A stretch of DNA of 64,000 nt from Okapia johnstoni. Lineage: Eukaryota > Chordata > Mammalia > Artiodactyla > Giraffidae. The translations under genes were made by a program, and so were the position numbers. The notes under the pieces were generated by a model. That model did no database searches and was not told where the DNA came from. It was given only the letters and a program-made list of their open reading frames with translations. Positions 32,686 through 45,200 of this stretch are shown piece after piece. The stretch lies in contig CM044316.1 of NCBI GenBank assembly GCA_024291935.2, positions 73,238,501 to 73,302,500 of the forward strand. The letters are read 5' to 3'. Numbering within the stretch: the first letter of the stretch is position 1; each line of letters begins with the position of its first letter.

Positions 32686-35125
32686 CAGGCATACCTTGTT
32701 TTATTGAGATTCATTTATTACACTTCTCAGGTATTTCATTTTTGTTTTTTAATAAATTGAAATTTTGTGGCAACAGTGTGTCAAATAAATCATTTTTCAA
32801 TAGCATTTTCTTCCATCATAACTCCATTTCACATTTTGTTAATTCTGGGAATATTGCAAATTTTTTCATTTTTATTATACTTGTTACAGTAATCTATGAT
32901 CAGTGATCTTTGATGTTATTGTAGTAGTTGTTTTGTTATGCAATGAAACATTCCTATGTAAGACAGCAAACCTAATCAATAAATATTGTGTGCGTTCCCA
33001 CTGCTCCACCAACCAGTCATTCTCCCATCTTTATCTTTCTCCTTATGCCTCCTTGTTTCCTGAGATATAATACAATGTTGAAATTAGGCCAGTTAATAAC
33101 CCTACAATGGCCTCTAAGTGTTCAAGTAAAAGAAAGAGTCTCATATATCTCATTTGAAATCAGAAGCTAGAAATGATTAAGCTTTTTCCCTTCAAGGAAA
33201 GCCATGACAGAAGGACATGTGAGGAAGGCATGTCAAAAACAGAGATAGCCTGATAGGTGAGCTTCCTATACCAAACAATTAGCCACCTTGTGAATGCAAA
33301 GAGGCTAAGTTCCTGAAGGAAATTAAAATCACTACTCCAGTAAACACATGAAAGATAAGAAAGCAAAACAACATTATTGCTGATACAGAGAAGGTTTTCA
33401 TGGTCTGGATAGATCAAACAAGCCACAACATTCCCTTAAGCCAAAGTTTAATCCAGTGCAAGAACATAACTCTCTTCAGTTCTTTGAAGGCTGAGAGAGT
33501 GAGGAAACTGCGGAAGAAAAGTTGGAAGCTAACAGAGGTTGCTTTATGAGGTTGAAGGGAAAAAGCCATCTACATATCATAAGCATGCAAGGTGAAACAC
33601 AAGTGCTGATGTAGAAGTTGCAGCAAGTTATACAGTAGATCTTGCTAAGATCATTAATGAAGGTGGATGCACTAAACAACAGATTTTCAACTATATACAA
33701 AACAGCCATATACTGGAAGAATATGCTCCTTTTACTTTCATAGCTAGAGAGGAGAAGTCAATACTTGGCTTCAAAGCTTGAAAGGTACTCTTTCTTCAAA
33801 GGTACTCTTGTTAGGCAGAGGTTGATGTAGCTGGTAACTTTAACTTGCAACAAATGCTCATTTACCATTCTGAAAATCCTGGGACCTTCAGAATTATGCT
33901 AAATCTACTCTGTGCTCTGTAAATGGGACAACAAAGCCTGGATAATAGCATATCTGTTGACTGCATGGTTTACTGAACATTTTAAGCCTACTCTTAAGAT
34001 CTACTGCTCAGAAAAATACTGCTTTTAAAATATTACTGCTCATTGACAATGCTCCTGGTCATTCAAGAAATCTAATGGAAATGTACAGTGAGATTAATGT
34101 TATTTTCATGCCTGCTAACAAAACAGCCATTCTGCAGCCCATGGATCAAGGAGACATTTTGACTTTCAAGTCTCTTATTTAAGAAACACATTTCATAAGG
34201 CTATATCTGCCATAAAGAGTGATTCCTCTGATGTATCTAGGCAAAGAAAGTTGCAAACCTAGAAGGGATTCCCTGTTCTAGATATCTTTAAGCATATTTA
34301 TGATTTCATGGAAAGATGTCAAAATACCAACATTCTTAGGAGTTGGAACTGGTTGATTCCATCTCTCATAGATGACTTTGTGGAGTTAAAGACTTCGGTG
34401 GAGGAGGCAACTGCAGATGTGGTGGAAATAGCAAGAGAGCTAGAATTAGAAGTGGAAAATGTGACTGAATTGTTGCAGTCTTATGATAAGTCTTGAATGG
34501 ATGAGGAGTTGCTTATTATGGATGAGCAAAGAAAGTGTTTTCTTGAGATAGAATCTAAGCCTGTATGATGCTGTGAAGGTTGTTGAAATGACAACAAAGA
34601 ATTTAGAATAAATATTATATAAACTTATTTAAAAAAGCTATGTCAGGGTTTGAGAAGATTGATTCCAGTTTTGAAAGCACTTCTACTCTGGATAAAATGC
34701 TACCAAACAGCATTGCATACTATAGAAAAATTATTCATAAAAGGAAGAGTCAGTTGATGTGGCAAACTTCACTGATGTCTTATTTTAAGAAATAGCCACA
34801 GCCATCCCACACTTCAGCAACCACCACCCTTATAAGTCAGCAGCCATCAATGCTGAGGCAAGATCATCTACCAGCAAAAAGATTAAAACTCACTTGAAGT
34901 CTCAGATGATGTTTAGTAATTTTTTTTTTTAGAAATAAAGCACATTTTTAACGTAGGTATATACATTTTCTAGACATAATGCACACTTAATAGACTATGA
35001 TATAGAATAAAGACACTTTCATATGCACTGGAAAACCAAAAAAATTTGTGTGACTCACTATATTGGATATTTGCTTTATTGTGGTAGTCTTGACCCCAGT
35101 CCACAATATCTTTGAGATCTGCCTG
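32686..35125 (+). mobile_element. Tigger1-type pogo DNA transposon, near full length (2440 bp)
   Basis: The left end 'caggcataccttgttttatt' and right end 'ctttgagatctgcctg' are diverged terminal inverted repeats, each flanked by TA as expected for the Tc1/mariner superfamily. Length matches the roughly 2.4-kb family consensus, and recognisable sequence is continuous from end to end with only small gaps. Many frameshifts and stops show it is inactive. Tigger1 is an ancient eutherian element, so this is among the older datable insertions in the window. Confidence 0.9.
33106..34916 (+). pseudogene. Decayed Tigger1 pogo-family transposase
   Basis: The original frame starts at ATG 33106 (reading MASKCSS) and ends at TAG 34914-34916. 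The family has an N-terminal CENP-B-like helix-turn-helix pair that binds DNA and a DDE/DDD catalytic core. Two catalytic neighbourhoods are still legible: [10 protein letters not shown] near 34039-34070 and ILQPMDQGD near 34132-34158. The first acidic site, around 33684-33700, is destroyed by an extra base and a lost aspartate codon. The longest intact piece is 34308-34496, which includes VEEATADVVEIARELELEVE and belongs to the region after the core. Multiple frameshifts exclude function. The same family gave rise to domesticated host genes, but nothing here suggests domestication. Confidence 0.88.
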
Positions 35126-35127
35126 TA

Positions 35128-35504
35128 CCCCACAAGCATGAGCTGAGGGACAGGACCTGGTCTATCAGGCTATCTTCAACAGCTCCATATCATCTGTTCA
35201 TTACTAAAGAGGTTATCTTTTAGTATTTAGATATTTTATTCACAGTAATTTTCATTTCTTCACAAATACATTCATTATGATTAATTATTGCTTTAGTTTA
35301 TCTTCTATCAGATAATCAAGAGTTGGGTACACTCCCAAAAACATAGTCATTTTAGATAATCTCTAGAGAAACTAACCTTTGCTTTGTTGCTGTAAAAATT
35401 TCACATAAACTGTTTTCACATGAATTAATATCTAGAAATTGGATTTCTTAACTCTCTCATCTTAGTGTTATTTCATGTCCCATATGCAGTTCCCAAATTA
35501 ACTT
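35128..35504. other. Unassigned DNA
   Basis: No gene or repeat recognised between Tigger1 and the L1 piece. Confidence 0.5.
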
Positions 35505-35740
35505 TTTTTAGTGATGGTCTTTATTTTTTAGAAGAATTTTAATTTAGATTTACAGAAAAATTGAGACAAATGTACCAAGTATTCCCATGTGCAACATACT
35601 CAGCTTCCCCTATGATTCATGTGACCTTCAGTATAATACATTTATTACAGGGAATACACCAATATTGATACATTATTATCAACTGAGTCTACTGCTTACA
35701 GAGCATTCTTCAGTTCTACCTAATATAAATTAATTTAACA
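35505..35740 (-). mobile_element. L1M fragment, antisense
   Basis: 'gaattttaatttagatttac', 'gtattcccatgtgcaacata' and 'gatacattattatcaactga' keep the order of the reversed L1M 3' region. Confidence 0.5.
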
Positions 35741-36541
35741 AGCTGCTTATTAGTGTTCTTAAGGGAAAAGGAGGTAAAATGTGTCCTGTTATAAAGTAAG
35801 TTTGGGAAGTGCTAAGTTAAACAAAGTATGACATATTTCTTGCCTAAAAACCTCAGACTCCTTAAGATACATAATGTAAATTTCAAAATGGAATTAAGGG
35901 TATGTTGTGTTGCCCAAAATGATTAGGTAATAGAACTCTTTGAGATAGGATATTTTGAAGGATTCATATTCTGAAAATCACTCTTTGAAAATTGTCCTAT
36001 ACCATATCATGGTATGCCACATTAACTTAGACTGGGTTAATATATAAATCCAAAAACATTTAAAACTCAGTCTTGTTAGAATTATCTGTGGAAATGGAGC
36101 TAAGAGATTGGTAATAATAGCTAGTTCCTAGAGGTAATTATTGGCTGAAGGGGTAAGGATGAAGGTAAGATCTATTTCTTGTGTACCATTGTGTACCTTT
36201 AAATTTTGTACCAAGTATATATTACCTATTCAAAAGTTAACAAAATACTATATAGTGAATTACTCTGTAATTCAGTCTATCCTGGAAAAAAAGGTTTACT
36301 GTATAAATATGGCTTTTGTTACCATAACTGTTATGATACATGTCCTCAGCAAAAAAAATTGTTGTTAACTAAAATTATATACATATAACCTACTCGCAAA
36401 TATAGGATAGTGAATTAAGATAAAGCAATTGGTGTAAGAATATTTTAGAAAATAACCAATACAATATGTTCTTAGATAAGGTCATAAAAGAAATCAGAAA
36501 ACTGCACTCACAAGACGTGCTTATCTATAATTTAATTAAAT
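35741..36541. other. Mostly unassigned AT-rich DNA; possible L1 3' end at 36085-36250
   Basis: The segment 'aaattttgtaccaagtatat' followed by 'attacctattcaaaagttaa' resembles the 3' terminus of an old L1. The rest has no recognised element. Confidence 0.4.
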
Positions 36542-39500
36542 GAGTAAGTGCACTGGAGTGGTGGCTGCACAACACTGGAGCGACTTTGAGGAGATACCCC
36601 ACATCCAAGGTCAAAGGAGAAGCCCCAGAAAGACAGTAGGACGGGTTAAATCACATTAGAATCAAGCACCATACCTGCCAGAGATGCTCAGAGGGGTCAA
36701 ACATACCTTGTGCACACCAGGAGCCAGAGACTCCACAGAGACTGAGACAGAACTGTGTTTGAGTGTCTCCTGAGGAGGAGCGGGTCAGCAGTGGACTGCT
36801 GGAGGGTCAGGGAATCTGGACGCAGTAGGCCTGGATATGACATAAGCCCTCTTGGAGAAGGTCACCATTTACCACACCATAGAACCACCAGAACTTACAC
36901 AGGACTGGGAAACAGACTCTTGGAGGGCACAAACAAAACATTGTGTGAACCAGGACCCAGGAGAAAGGAGCAGTGACCCCACAGGAGACTGACACAAACT
37001 TGTCCTTCAATATCAAGGAGTCGCCAGTGGAGGCATGGGTTGGTGGTGGCCTGCTACACCATTGGGGGCACTGAGTGCAGAGTGAGTGCATGGGACCTTT
37101 GGAAGGAGGTCACCATTATCTTCATTGCTTCCACCATAGTTTGGCCTCAAGTCAAACAACAGGGAGGGAACAGAGCCCTGCCCATTAAAGGAAAATTGGA
37201 TTAAAGATTTACTGAGCATGGCCCTGCCCATCAAAACAAGATCCAGCCCCACTCCCCCACACCCAATCAGTCTCTCCTCTCAGGAAGCTTCCATAATCCT
37301 CTTATCTTTCACCAAACTATGAAAACAATCATTGAAAACTAAGCAAACTGATCACATGGACCAAAGCCTTGTCTGACTCAATGAAACTATGAGACATGCC
37401 GTGTAGGGCCACCCAGACAGATGGGTCACTGTAGAGACTTGTGACAGAACGTGGTCCACTGGAAAAGGAAATAGCAAACCACTTCAGTATTCTTGCCTTG
37501 AGAACCCCATGAACAGTATGAAAAGGCAAAAAGATAGGATACTGAAAGATGAACTCCAAAGGTTGGTAGGTGCCCAATATGCTACTGGAGATCAGTTGAG
37601 AAATAACTCCAGAAAGAATGAAGAGATGGAGCCAAAGCAAAACCAACACCCAGATGTGGATGTGACTCATGATGGAAGTCAAGATCGATGCTGTAAAGAG
37701 CAATACTGCATAGGAACCTGGAATGTTAGGTCCATGAATCAAGGCAAATTGAAAGTGGTCAAACAGGAGATGGCAAGAGTGAACATCAACATTTTAGGAA
37801 ATCAGTGAACTGAAATGGACTAGAATGGGGAAATTTAACTCAGATGACCATTATATCTACACTGTGGGCAAGAATCCCTTAGAAGAAATGGAGTAGCCAT
37901 CATAGTCAACAAATGAGTCCAAAATGTGGTACTTGGATGCAGTCTCAAAAACGACAGAAAGATCTCTGTCCATTTCCAAGGCAAACCATTCAATATCACA
38001 GTAACCCAAGTCTATGCTCTGATAAGTAATGCTGAAGAAGTTGAAGTTGAATGGTTCTATGAAGACCTATAAGACCTTCTAGAACTAACACCCCAAAAAG
38101 ATAACCTTTTCATTATAGGGGACAGGAATGCAAAAGTAGGAAGTCAAGAAACACTTGGAGGAACAGGCAAATTTGGCCTTGGAGTACAGAATGAAGCAGG
38201 GCAAAGACTAATAGAGTTTTGCCAAGAGAACGCACTGGTCATAGCAAACACCCTCTTCCAACAACACAAGAGAAGACTCTACACATGGACATCACCAGAT
38301 GGTCAATCCTGAAATCAGATTGATTATATTCTTTGCAGCCAAAGATGGAGAAGCTCTATACAGTCAGCAAACACAAGACCAGGAGCTGACTGTGGCTCAG
38401 ATCATGAACTCCTTTACTGCCAAATTCAGACTTAAGTTGAAGAAAGTAAGGAAAACCATTAGACCATTCAGGTATGACCTAAACCAAATCCCTTACAGTT
38501 ATACAGTGGAGGTGACAAATAAATTCAAGGGATTAGATGTGATAGACAGAGTGCCTGAAGAATTATAGACAGAGGTTCATGACTTGCTACAGGTGGCAGT
38601 GATCAAGGCCATCCCTAAGAAAAAGAAATGCTAAAATGCAAAATGGTTGTCTGAGGAGGCCTTACAAATAGCTAAAAAAAAGAAGAGAAGCAAAAGACAA
38701 AGGAGAAAAGGAAAGATATACCCATTTGAATGCAGAGTTCCAAAGAATAGCAAGGAGAGATAAGAAAGCCTTCCTCAGTGATCATTGTGAAGAAATAGAG
38801 GAAAACAATAGAACGGGAAAGACTAGAGATCTCTTCAAGAAAATTAGAGATACCAAGGGAATATTTCATGCACAGATGGGCACAATAAAGGACAGAAATG
38901 CTATGAACCTAACAGAAGCAGAAGATATTAAGAAGAGGTGGCAAGAATATACAGAAGAACTATACAAAAAAAATCTTCATGACTCAGATAATCACGATGG
39001 TGCGATCACTCACCTAGAGCCAGACATCCTGGAATGTGCAGTCAAGTGTGCTTAGGAAGCATCCCTATGAACAAAGCTAGTGGAGGTGATGGAATTCCAG
39101 TCGAGCTATTTCAAATCTTAAAAGATGGCTGTGAAAGTGCTGCACTCAATATGCCAGCAAATTTGGAAAACTCAGCACTGGTCACAAACTGGAAAAGGTT
39201 TGTGGAAAAGATTCATTCCAATCCCTAAGAAAGGCAATGACAAAGAATGTTTAAACTACCTCACAATTGTGCTTATCTCACACACTAGCAAAGTAGTGGT
39301 CAAAATTCTTCAAACCAGGCTTCAACAGTACGTGAACCATGAACTTCCAGATGTTCAAGCTGGATTTAGAAAAGGCAGAGGAACCATAGATCAAATTGCC
39401 AACATCCACTGGATCATGGAAAAAGCAAGAAAGTTCCAGAAAAACATCTGCTTTTATTGACTATGCCAAAGCCTCGAGTGTGTGGATCACAATAAACTGT

Positions 39501-40493
39501 GGAAAATTCTTCAAGAGATGGGAATACCAGACCACCTTACCTGCCTCTTCAGAAATCTGTATGCAGGTCAGGAAGAAACAGAACTGGACATGGAACAATA
39601 GACTTGTTCCAAATTGGGAAAGGACTACGTCAAGGCTGTGTATTGTCACTCGCTTATATTTGCAGAACACATCATTAGAAATGCTCAGAATCAAGATTTC
39701 CAGGAGAAATATCAATAACCTCAGATATGCAGATGATGCCACCCTTATGGCAGAAAGCGAAGAACTAAAGAGCTTCTTGATGAAAGTGAAAGAGGAAAGT
39801 GTAAAAGTTGGCTTAAAGCTCAACATTCAGAAAACTAAGATCATGGCATCTGGTCCCATCACTTCATGGCAAATAGATGAAGAAACAATGGAAACAGTGA
39901 AAGACTATTTTTGGAGGCTCCAAAATCACTGCAGATGGTGACTGCAGCCATGAAATTAAAAGATGTTTACTCCTTGGAAGAAAAGCTATGACCAACCTAG
40001 ACAGCATATTAAAAAGCCGAGACATTACTTTGCCAACAAAGGTCCACCTAGTCAAAGCTATGGTTTTTCCAGTAGTCCTGTATGGATGTGAGAGATGGAC
40101 TATAAAGAAAACTGAGAGCCAGAGAATTGATGCTTTTGAACTGTGGTGTTGGAGAAGACTTGAGAGTCCCTTGGACAAGCAAGGAGATCCAACCAGTCCA
40201 TCCTAAGGGAAATCAGTCCTGAATATTCTTTGGAAGGACTGATGCTGAAGCTGAAACTCCAATACTTTAGCCACCTGATGTGAAGAACTGACTCATTTGA
40301 AAAGACCCTGATGCTGGAAAAGATTGAAAGCAGGAGAAGGGGATGACAGAGGATGAGATGGTTGGATGGCATTATCGACTTAATGGACATGAGTTTGAGT
40401 ATCCTCTGGGAGTTGATGATGAACAGGGAAGCCTGGCATGCTGCAGTCCATGGGGTCGCAAAGAATCGGACATGACTGAGCGACTGAACTGAA
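36542..40493 (+). mobile_element. BovB (RTE) LINE, near full length (about 3.95 kb)
   Basis: The most complete BovB here: a long GC-richer 5' region (36542-37505), the endonuclease/RT coding region, and a full 3' end with the [12 protein letters not shown] terminal block and 'cgactgaactgaa' tail. The 5' region contains the sequence from which the Bov-A monomer derives (about 37450-37520). Frameshifts and stops are spread along the length. I could not define a convincing target duplication, so the 5' boundary is good to perhaps ten bases. Confidence 0.93.
37509..40490 (+). pseudogene. Broken BovB ORF2: endonuclease and reverse transcriptase
   Basis: The family protein nicks target DNA with an apurinic-like endonuclease and copies its RNA there. 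The N-terminus is open at 37509-37808, with IGTWNVRSMNQGK. An extra A near 37797 shifts the frame just before ISELKW, which carries the first catalytic glutamate. Later endonuclease motifs remain: GDRNAKVG near 38121 (a tryptophan to arginine change), QIDYI near 38316, preceded by a TGA at 38310-38312, and GSDHE near 38394-38408. In the RT, QAGFRKGRG is present (about 39357-39383). Motif A, normally AFDCVD, reads ASSVW after a small deletion near 39475, so the first catalytic aspartate is lost. YADD survives at 39725-39736. The C-terminal domain continues to the tail with TGA at 40281-40283. Confidence 0.9.
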
Positions 40494-40574
40494 GTATACC
40501 TTATACATGATAGTTTTTAATAGCATATTTTTTAAAAGTTTAATATAATATGTTTTTAAAAGTTGGTTATTCTT

Positions 40575-40766
40575 GGTTTCCCTTGTGGCTCAGCTGGTAA
40601 AGAATCCGCCTGAAATGTGGGAGACATGGGTTCAATACCTGGGTTGGGAAGAACCCTTGGAGAAGGGAAAAGCTACTCACTTTAGTATTCTCGCCTGGAG
40701 AATTCCATGGACTGTATAGTCCATAGGGTTGCAAAGAGTCGGACATGACTGAGCGACTTTCACTTT
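40575..40766 (+). mobile_element. Bov-tA SINE
   Basis: 'ggtttcccttgtggctcagc' head, 'gacatgggttcaatacctgg' B-box area, 'gactgtatagtccatagggt' subfamily marker, 'gagcgactttcactttg' end. Confidence 0.93.
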
Positions 40767-40944
40767 GTTTTGTTTCAGTATTCTGGAGAAAGTAACCCAA
40801 ATTTGCCAAAGAACATCAAAGTTCATTAAGCAACATGTTCTGCAAGAAGGGATTCATCGTAATTTAGCCTCCCTATGAACGGCAACTTTCTTATCCATTT
40901 CATTGGTAAATGTGTATCCAAATAAAATTGTAAAGTATTCACCT

Positions 40945-40956
40945 GGGGGGGGGGGG
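40945..40956. repeat. Homopolymer (G)12
   Basis: Twelve consecutive G's in AT-rich DNA. Length is prone to sequencing and replication error. Confidence 0.85.
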
Positions 40957-41057
40957 CTTCTGTACTATTAGCATATCATTCTGATTTATAAGTTATAACC
41001 TACTTTTATTTATTTCCCATATATTTGTGTTGTTATTATACTTTTTATTATTTTACC

Positions 41058-41086
41058 CTTTGTAAAGTTGTTGCCACTTTACAAAG
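41058..41086. other. Perfect 11-bp inverted repeat, 7-bp loop
   Basis: CTTTGTAAAGT (41058-41068) and ACTTTACAAAG (41076-41086). No host element recognised around it. Confidence 0.9.
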
Positions 41087-42283
41087 CAAGGGAGGGACAC
41101 AGCAATATAAGATCTTTTTCTAGATTACTCAGAGATTTCAGAGCATCATCAATTGCACTTTCTTGACCGAGGTCAAGGTACCACCTCTTTTTACTATCCT
41201 TCCTGACTATCACTACAGCTTAATTATACAAAGCCATAATAATTAGAAATTCTAGCAAAAATAATTAAAAGAGAGAAAGAGGATTTAAGTATTAATATTT
41301 TTAAAATGTGTCCAAGGAATTTCAGAATAATCTCTCAGGATTGCAAGTGAAAACTGAATCTCAGGATGATCACATGAAGATGTTAAACTTTGATCTGCAG
41401 ACTCTATTAATTAAATCAGAAAAGTGGGATGTATTTCACAAGTTTTCAGCTAATATATTTTTCATTAGTGATCAGTTATCCAGGAAAAACTCAAAACTGT
41501 TAATCCTACCAATTTTATCCCTGTACAGTTCAGTGAATTTTCTACTGAAGATTGCAAAATCTTAGTGAATAGAAAGCATGTGGTCCTCATCAAGAGTTGT
41601 TGTGATACCTATATGCACTGATGCATAATCAGTGCTTATATGTAAGTATCAATAAATATTCATGAGGACCAAGAAGTAGGAAACTGAGTAGTTATTAAAA
41701 ACCATGAAATTTGGCATCACTTTAAAATTTAAGATTCATCTATCATTCTATGTTCATCTCATTTTAAACATGAAAAGACATTTCAGTAGATGAAATCACA
41801 GATTATTGAATTACCATGTTAGGCTTTATAGTCGCAATTTAAAGCAGGGCCAAACTTAATAAAAACGTTCAAGTAATCAGGTAAATCTCTTAAGATTTTG
41901 GATTCTTCTCTTAAGATTGACTTTAAGTGCCAAATGTTTAAGATTTTATATTAATAAAAACAATCTTATAATCAATGGAGGGAGTTGTCATAGAAATGGA
42001 GTCATACAGTTCCCAGCCATTGTTATTTTAGACTTTGCATGGTTTAGGATTTTCATATTAAGCCAGCAATACATGACACTTGTGGAGAGTGGATGGTGTG
42101 AGCAAAGCCACAGCAGCAGTATCCCTCCCGAACTCCAGTGAAAAGGCTGATTACGCAACAGGAATCAGCATCTCTGAACTGCTTCAGCTTGGCCAGTTTC
42201 TCTATCAGAGGCTGGAAATCCTGACTCATCTTTGTGGCTTCTTTTCTTCCCATGTGAGGCAGAAAATACAGAACAGAGAACAG

Positions 42284-42284
<1 letters not shown>

Positions 42285-42324
<40 letters not shown>
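42285..42324. repeat. (AC)20 microsatellite
   Basis: Forty bases of uninterrupted AC dinucleotide, the purest microsatellite in the window. Frames through it give poly(Thr-His) or poly(Val-Cys) artefacts. Confidence 0.97.
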
Positions 42325-42325
<1 letters not shown>

Positions 42326-44687
42326 AAAACGGGGGAAAGGAGGAAGGGAAATTTTGTAACTCTAAAATATTTCATCGTTTAAACGTTTTGGTCAGACCTT
42401 ATTTCTGTGGAGGTGAGTAGTCAGAATTGCTCATGTTGGGGAATTCAAGGCTTTTGACACCAGAGGGAGAGCCCCAGTTTCCTTCATTCCCTGTCCCCCT
42501 GTTAGATATTCTAGCCTCACCCTGGTTGAATATTGAACACAGACTTTTCCCCAAAGTATTTCAGTCCAGCACACTTTTCTTGCTAATGGAAGAATTTGAA
42601 AAGTTCTCTGGGAATTCTAATGGGGTTTTAAATTTTATTAATTCAAACTAGTAGTGTTTCTAAAGAATGGTTATACATTGTTTCTGCCAGTTGTTTGGGA
42701 TCTAAGGACAGAGGAGGAGTTGTAGAGGATAGATAATTTTTCTATCAATGGTCCTTCCATAAGCAGTTCTGAAAGATTTTACAGTATATTCAGCACTGAG
42801 GACTGCCAGCTTTCCTTAATGTACTCCCCGAACGTACCTTTAGCTGAGGGATGCACAAATACACAGAATCTATATTTTAAGGCAAAATAGGCTATATATC
42901 TTAGGAAAACTATAGGAGGATATTTTTACTTATTAAGAGGATTATAAGCAGGCTGTCATAGGCCAGGGTGGGAGGAATACTATCAGGAAGTCATGACTAT
43001 CAAGAAGCTTTATTACTGAAGTGGTAGAGAGCTGGGTTTGTGAATGATGGAAGCAAGGCAGAGTCCCAACAGAGGATGACCAATTCAAAAGGACAGAAAT
43101 AGGGAAACAAAGAATATGTGTGAGAGGCAGAAAGCAGTTCTTTCTTAGTTGAAACACAGGGCATAGCAGGAAGATTGAGAGAGAGAACTGCGTAAGGGAA
43201 AACTATGAGGCATTTTGTGATTATGTATTCAACTCTTTACTACATGCAAGTGTTATCTAGAATTGACTGTCTAGAGCCAGGTAGAATTCTAGATGGAAAA
43301 TTCTTTTTCAAATAATTGTAAATGATTGAACCTTATGTTTTCACTTTTGTGAAGAAAGTCCTTATGAAGCATGCAGGATATTCTGTGCCCACTGAAGCAT
43401 ATTGTATATTCCACCCTTTTCTGACTATGTTTCATGAAGCCCTAAAAACTTTTAAATGTATCTTGGAGGACCAAGGGAGCTGGTGGTAAGTGAGAGGGTC
43501 TTTCTCTTTCACATCCTTTTCATTTCTTGAATAGTAAGAATCAACTCTTTGCCAAGTCATTTTGAGATGGCTATTCATGGTGATCAAATTAAATTAAAAA
43601 ACATTGAAATATCAAAACTGAAATTTTCTATGGGCTCTGTTAATCTACTTTTTTTTTTAATATTTAGAGGCCTATAATCTGTGCTTTTTGAACAGAAAGA
43701 ATTGTTTTAGGTCTTCTTACAGATGAAGAATTTAGGAAAAAAGGAATTTTTACATTCCATTCACTGTCATCTCTTTGCAGTTGGTAATCACAAAGTCTTA
43801 AGTACAAAGAGAAAGCACAGAAAATTAATAAGAATTTTAAAACTAATGTTTATGTAATGGGAATTTTAGAGAAAAATACACATATTCTGTATACATATAT
43901 AAAAATAGACCTATGCTAATGAATAGGTGTATCAAACCACTACACCTCACAGTGTTATATGTGTTATGTCTGGTTTTTTTTTAAAGTCACTCTTTAAAAA
44001 AGATAAACATGATCTTTAAGATTAGTAGCATGAATTTTCTTTTGCTATATCCAGAAATGAGAAATAATTAACTACCTGTGAATGCAAACTGACGTACCGC
44101 ATCTGATCACTTCCTGATCTGATGTCCAGGAATTTACATTCCTTCTGGGGATAAAGATGTGGTCATAAGTGAAGATAACCACACACAGTCATAAATCTTA
44201 TGGTGGTAAAGGCAGTGTTACAGGATCTCAAAACTCCCTTCTAAGCTGAATTGATGGGGGAAGATTTGAGGGAGTGGAAGGGATATCTGTTGGTCCCTGC
44301 AATGATGAGGGAGAACTGAGCTGTAGGGAGAGGAAACAGGAAGCCTTTCCACCTGGACAAGTGAGATGAGCAGAGGTGGGGAGGACATTTGGTCACTTGT
44401 AGAAGTTTTACTGACTCTAACAGGAGGTTTATCTAGGAGAGTAGCAGGAGGCAGAGCTAAATAGGAAGGATGGGCCATATTTGGAAAGTTAATGGAAGAA
44501 AAGAATCCTCCTGGCAGCACTTAAGGTTTTGTTATTTTTATGTCATGTTTTCACATGTATTCTATACCTTCCTGGGGCAGGTAGGATAATACTTCCTCCC
44601 ATCCCCGACCCAAGATGTCAGCTTCCTATGTCTGGAGCCGTTGACTGTGTTACCCCATGGGGTGACATGTGAAAGAGGAAGGCATGG
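42325..44687. other. Unassigned DNA, about 2.4 kb
   Basis: No interspersed repeat, gene or exon recognised. Open frames are short, at most 100 codons on the minus strand at 44218-44520, and without family similarity. Confidence 0.45.
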
Positions 44688-45193
44688 TGTGGTAGGCTGA
44701 ATAATAGTCCCAAAAGACGTCCAAGTCCTAATCCCTGGAATCCAGGGATGTCATCTTATAGGGCAAGGGAATTTTGCAGCTGTAATTAAACTAAGGATAA
44801 TTAGGTGCAGAAATTATTCCATACTGTTCAGATGTGCCCTAATGCCATTACAAATAACCTTATGTAGGAGGAGGAAGAGGGAGATTTCAGACAGAAGAGA
44901 AAGAGGCTATGTGATGGAAGCAGAGTCAAAGAAGATGCTAAGGTGCTGAGTTTGAACATACAGAAAGAGGACATGAGCCAGAGAATACAAGAAATGCATT
45001 CCTAGACACTGAAAAAAGCAAGAATGTGGATTATTCTATGGCTTCTGGAGGGAGCTTAGTCCTGCCAACACCTTAATTTGAGCCCCATAACACTCATTTC
45101 AGCCCTGTGGCCTCCAAAACTATAGGAGAATAAATTTCTGTTGTGAGGGCCACCAAGTTTGTCATAATTTAGCCACAGAAAATTAATACACGT
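44686..45193 (+). mobile_element. MLT1-type solo LTR (ERVL-MaLR)
   Basis: Opens with 'tgtggtaggctgaataatag', passes 'tccaagtcctaatccctgga', and closes with 'aataaatttctgttgtgagg' and 'aaattaatacacg', the MLT1 order. Candidate duplication AAGGCAT at 44679-44685 and 45194-45200. No internal retroviral sequence is attached: an old solo LTR left by recombination. A polyadenylation signal (AATAAA) is visible near 45129. Confidence 0.75.
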
Positions 45194-45200
45194 AAGGCAT

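Larger units (their letters stand above)
40767..42284. other. Mostly unassigned AT-rich DNA
   Basis: Contains a G12 run (40945-40956) and an inverted repeat (41058-41086), both listed separately. The 42050-42260 part is complex, non-repetitive and GC-richer, without convincing splice sites around its open frame. Confidence 0.45.

Noticed and set aside
34308..34496. Coding-looking frame rich in acidic residues as a domesticated transposase exon
   Set aside because: It is one surviving segment of a Tigger1 transposase whose flanking frame is shattered. No splice signals or promoter support domestication.
42285..42324. Regular repeat as a CRISPR-like array
   Set aside because: A plain AC dinucleotide run with no spacers; the organism is a mammal.
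42080..42382. 100-codon plus-strand open frame as an exon
   Set aside because: The frame runs through the (AC)20 repeat and has no convincing acceptor or donor. The non-repeat part alone is too short to judge.
44218..44520. 100-codon minus-strand open frame as a gene
   Set aside because: No recognisable family, no splice or promoter context, and composition typical of chance frames in complex DNA.
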